Made by a program: the position numbers and the translations under genes
Notes under the pieces: model-generated
Seen by the model: only the letters and a program-made list of their open reading frames with translations
Told to the model about the DNA's origin: nothing
The model's database searches: none
Part shown: positions 6,875 through 8,493 of the stretch, piece after piece
How the letters are laid out: each line of letters starts with the position of its first letter
Position numbering within the stretch: the stretch's first letter is position 1
Assembly: GCA_019414325.1 (NCBI GenBank)
Contig: DXMG01000067.1
Location: 1 to 8,493, forward strand
Length of the DNA stretch: 8,493 bases
Origin: Collinsella sp.
GTDB lineage: Bacteria > Actinomycetota > Coriobacteriia > Coriobacteriales > Coriobacteriaceae
Reading direction: 5' to 3'

Positions 6875-7185
6875 TACTCGCTCTCCCCCTCTCCCAAAAT
6901 GGACGGCACGCGGAAGTAGCGGTCGCGCGCGCTGCCGGCGTTCTCGAGCGCAACGTCGAGCGGCAGGTCGCGCTCGGGCTCGCGTAGGTCGTCGCGCATC
7001 ACGTTGGACAGGCTTCCGATGGGATGGAACGTGGGCTCCACGTCGGGCAAGTCATATTGCAAGACGGGCTCGAGCATCTGGACGGCGTCGTTCAGGTAGG
7101 ACGTCATCTGGGTGAGCTCGTCATCGGTCAGTGCGATCTTTGCGTACTCGGCGATGCCGCGCACGTCTTTCTCGCTGAGTGCCAT
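6874..7185 (-). CDS. gatC: Asp-tRNA(Asn)/Glu-tRNA(Gln) amidotransferase subunit C
   Basis: GatC is the small belt-like subunit that wraps around the GatA-GatB interface and stabilises the complex. The protein from the ATG at 7183-7185 is 103 residues, close to the family norm, and starts MALSEKDVRGIAEYAKIALTD. The typical C-terminal features are LREPERDLPLDVALENA and the ending YFRVPSIL. An in-frame ATG at 7203 would add six residues, but it lacks a ribosome site. The chosen start has AAGGGAG (7191-7197) about 5 nt upstream. It is the first gene of the gatCAB operon and ends in a TAATG overlap with gatA. A TATACT -10 element lies about 36 bp upstream. Confidence 0.95.
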   Translation of the reverse strand: MALSEKDVRGIAEYAKIALTDDELTQMTSYLNDAVQMLEPVLQYDLPDVEPTFHPIGSLSNVMRDDLREPERDLPLDVALENAGSARDRYFRVPSILGEGESE

Positions 7186-7220
7186 AGGCGCTCCCTTCCG
7201 CATAACAGATAAACCGCTCT

Positions 7221-7226
7221 AGTATA
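7221..7226 (-). promoter_or_regulatory. Candidate -10 element of the gatCAB promoter
   Basis: On the minus strand TATACT matches the -10 consensus at five of six positions and is preceded directly by CTTG. Transcription would begin near 7214, giving a short leader of about 30 nt to gatC. No good -35 hexamer is seen 16-18 bp upstream (TGCTCC is the best placed), so this is a partial call. Confidence 0.45.
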
Positions 7227-7320
7227 CAAGGCAACGCCGCTTGGAGCAGGTGCTTTACCTAAATGCAGCGAAAACGTAACGAGGACGGCGGGCTGGCAGG
7301 CGGCGGGCCGGCGGTTCTAC

Positions 7321-7424
7321 AGCGAAACCGCACCGTCCATAGCGAAAGCCGTACTGCCCACAACGAAAACCGTCCCGCCCACAACGAAAAGCATCCCGTC
7401 CGAAACGAAAAGCATCACAACATT
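7321..7424. repeat. 21-bp-period tandem repeat, about five degenerate copies
   Basis: CGAAA cores begin at 7323, 7343, 7364, 7385 and 7406, so the period is 20, 21, 21 and 21 bp. The approximate unit is AACGAAAASCRTCCCGYCCAC; copies 3 and 4 are the closest and copy 5 diverges into the hairpin region. The 21-bp period equals seven codons. One minus-strand frame therefore reads as a heptapeptide repeat of the type GRDAFRC, but no start signal supports translation. It lies upstream of the gat promoter and downstream of the sortase gene. Two helical turns per unit would suit cooperative protein binding, which is an inference. Confidence 0.7.
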
Positions 7425-7469
7425 CGACGCTTTTCGTCAAAATCGAGATTTTCATCGAATGTTGTGATG
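7413..7469 (-). terminator. Perfect 15-bp hairpin, possible terminator after the sortase gene
   Basis: CATCACAACATTCGA (7413-7427) pairs perfectly with TCGAATGTTGTGATG (7455-7469) around a 27-nt loop that itself holds AAAATC-GA-GATTTT. On the minus strand the stem is followed by CTTTTCGTTTC, a moderately U-rich stretch, so it could end transcripts coming from the sortase gene. A competing 9-bp hairpin, ACGAAAAGC (7405-7413) with GCTTTTCGT (7429-7437), uses the same bases and cannot form at the same time. Function is not certain. Confidence 0.5.
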
Positions 7470-7483
7470 GCTTGGAAGTCCCG

Positions 7484-7518
7484 ACCACCACAAAGGTGCC
7501 TGTCCCCATTGTGGTGGT
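7484..7518. repeat. Hairpin with GGTGCCTGTCCCC loop, REP-like
   Basis: ACCACCACAA (7484-7493) pairs perfectly with TTGTGGTGGT (7509-7518) around a 15-nt loop containing GGTGCCTGTCCCC. It starts 13 bp past the sortase stop. No U-tract follows on either strand, so it is a poor classic terminator. From memory, the GGGGACAGGCACC core recurs as an intergenic repeat in many unrelated bacterial genomes, which makes a dispersed REP-type element plausible. That could not be checked here. Confidence 0.55.
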
Positions 7519-7531
7519 TCTGAAGAATGTC

Positions 7532-8470
7532 TTATGCCGAGGCCTTGGCCTTGCGGCGCCTGCGGACCGCGTTGATCACGATGTCCAGCAGCAACAGCAC
7601 AATGGCTACGACCACAATGAGCACGGCAAACTCGCGCTTGCCCCAGTGGCGTCCGGCCAGCGACTTTTGCTTGTCGACGTCCTTTTTGCTGTACTTGGTG
7701 CGCACGCAGTGCACCAGCAGGCGATGGTCGTTCACGCCGTAGGGCGTGCAGGTGACGAGCGTCACCTTGTCGGCGCCGGGCTCGATGGCCAGCGACTCCA
7801 TCTCCTCGGGCAGGACCACCTCGGAGTCCACCATCTTGTAGGCGAGCGTCTTGTTCATGGTGTGCAGCAGCACCAGGTCGCCAGGCTCCAGCGAGTGAAT
7901 GTCGTCGAACATGCTCAGGTTGCGCATGCCCGAGTGCGCGGTGAGCACGCAATGCGTCGAGGTGCCGCCCACCGGCAGGCTCGTGCCCTCCAGGTGGCCG
8001 ACGCCCGCCATAAGGACTTCTTCGCTCGTGCCGTGGTAGATAGGCATGCTCACGTCGATGGAGGGGATCTCGACCCAGCTCATCATGGGGTCGCGGTCAA
8101 AGATGAGCTGCTGAGCGTAGGGATCGATCTGATCGGCGGGAAGCTCGGTGGCCTCGCCCGCCAGCTGCTCGTTAAAGGAGCGCGCCTGGAGCAGGATGCG
8201 CTCGCGCTCCTCGGCAGATAGCGCGTCCACGGTGCTGGACACGGTGCTGATCTGGTTGAACACGCCCGAGGCCTCGAGCCGGTCCAAGATCCACGGCCAG
8301 GTCATAAGGCCCACGCCGATAAGGATGATGACGATGGTGATGAGCCGGTCGGCCCAGCGCGACAGTCGCTTGCGACGACGCTTGGGCTTTGGTTGAGGTT
8401 TGGGCTGAGGGCTTGAGCCGCCGTTGTCCGCGGCGGTATTGCTCTTCATATGTTTGGCGCCCTGCACCAT
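7532..8470 (-). CDS. Class C (pilin-polymerising) sortase
   Basis: Class C sortases are membrane-bound cysteine transpeptidases that join pilin subunits through LPXTG-type signals or anchor surface proteins. The 312-residue protein has a basic, Pro/Lys-rich N-terminus, a transmembrane segment at about 43-62, an extracytoplasmic domain, and a second membrane segment at about 281-301 followed by RRRRKAK, the class C topology. The catalytic residues are His179 (LTAHSG), Cys241 (TLVTCTPYG) and Arg250 (NDHRLLV). MPIYHGT and VGHLEGTSLPVGG are typical of the class. A DPY at 116-118 probably represents the lid motif that covers the active site. The start at 8470 has AGAGGAG about 9 nt upstream; a second Met at residue 8 has a weaker site. 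Pilin substrate genes would be expected just upstream, beyond the right edge, but none is visible. Confidence 0.94.
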   Translation of the reverse strand: MVQGAKHMKSNTAADNGGSSPQPKPQPKPKRRRKRLSRWADRLITIVIILIGVGLMTWPWILDRLEASGVFNQISTVSSTVDALSAEERERILLQARSFNEQLAGEATELPADQIDPYAQQLIFDRDPMMSWVEIPSIDVSMPIYHGTSEEVLMAGVGHLEGTSLPVGGTSTHCVLTAHSGMRNLSMFDDIHSLEPGDLVLLHTMNKTLAYKMVDSEVVLPEEMESLAIEPGADKVTLVTCTPYGVNDHRLLVHCVRTKYSKKDVDKQKSLAGRHWGKREFAVLIVVVAIVLLLLDIVINAVRRRRKAKASA

Positions 8471-8493
8471 CGCCGGTCACTCCTCTACAACTC

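Larger units (their letters stand above)
7204..7531. other. 328-bp intergenic region between gatC and the sortase gene
   Basis: No convincing gene is present. The region contains the gat -10 element, a GC-rich stretch without clear structure (about 7280-7320), a five-copy tandem repeat (7321-7424), two overlapping hairpins (7405-7469) and a hairpin carrying a GGTGCCTGTCCCC loop (7484-7518). An 84-codon minus-strand frame (7255-7509) spans the repeats but has no ribosome site and is probably non-coding. Confidence 0.75.

Noticed and set aside
7186..7203. Upstream gatC start at 7203
   Set aside because: It has no ribosome site, whereas the ATG at 7185 is well placed behind AAGGGAG and gives the usual GatC N-terminus.
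7321..7424. Possible CRISPR array
   Set aside because: Units are contiguous 21-bp degenerate repeats with no unique spacers and no cas genes nearby.
7255..7509. An 84-codon minus-strand frame with heptapeptide repeats (GRDAFRC-like)
   Set aside because: There is no ribosome site before its ATG, which falls inside a hairpin, and the peptide pattern follows automatically from the 21-bp DNA repeat.

Overview
The window is a GC-rich bacterial chromosome segment, most likely from a Coriobacteriia gut actinobacterium such as Collinsella. This rests on base composition, the compact gatC-gatA-gatB operon, a class C (pilin-type) sortase and the overall style of the proteins. It is an inference from reading; no database search was run.

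Layout, left to right. (1) At 1-785 on the minus strand is the N-terminal part of an ABC exporter of the fused permease/ATPase type, cut by the window edge. (2) Divergent from it, at 900-1904 on the plus strand, is an AraC/XylS-family regulator. Its well-formed sigma70-type promoter (805-833) lies in the shared 114-bp intergenic region, so it probably controls the exporter. (3) At 1969-3333 on the minus strand is a stand-alone AAA_14/DUF4143 ATPase with a PD-(D/E)XK-like C-terminus. Upstream of it is an elaborate 75-bp palindrome holding four related half-sites. (4) The 350-bp gap 3334-3683 contains that palindrome, a classic terminator hairpin (3464-3490) and a 139-bp nested inverted repeat (3540-3678) abutting the 3' end of gatB. 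(5) At 3684-7185 on the minus strand is the gatC-gatA-gatB operon, encoding the Glu-tRNA(Gln)/Asp-tRNA(Asn) amidotransferase. Both junctions are TAATG overlaps, and GatB carries an unusual insertion of about 65 residues. (6) The 328-bp gap 7204-7531 has the gat -10 element, a 21-bp-period tandem repeat, two mutually exclusive hairpins and a hairpin whose loop carries GGTGCCTGTCCCC. (7) At 7532-8470 on the minus strand is a class C sortase. Its pilin partners, if present, would lie beyond the right edge.

How the genes work together. The exporter and AraC gene look like a sensor/effector transport pair. GatCAB is housekeeping translation machinery. The sortase acts at the cell surface. The ATPase looks like an accessory or horizontally acquired gene with its own control region. 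I see no clear evidence of a complete new multi-gene system. The most interesting unexplained material is non-coding: the four-half-site operator, the nested inverted repeat after gatB, and the repeat/hairpin cluster between gatC and the sortase.
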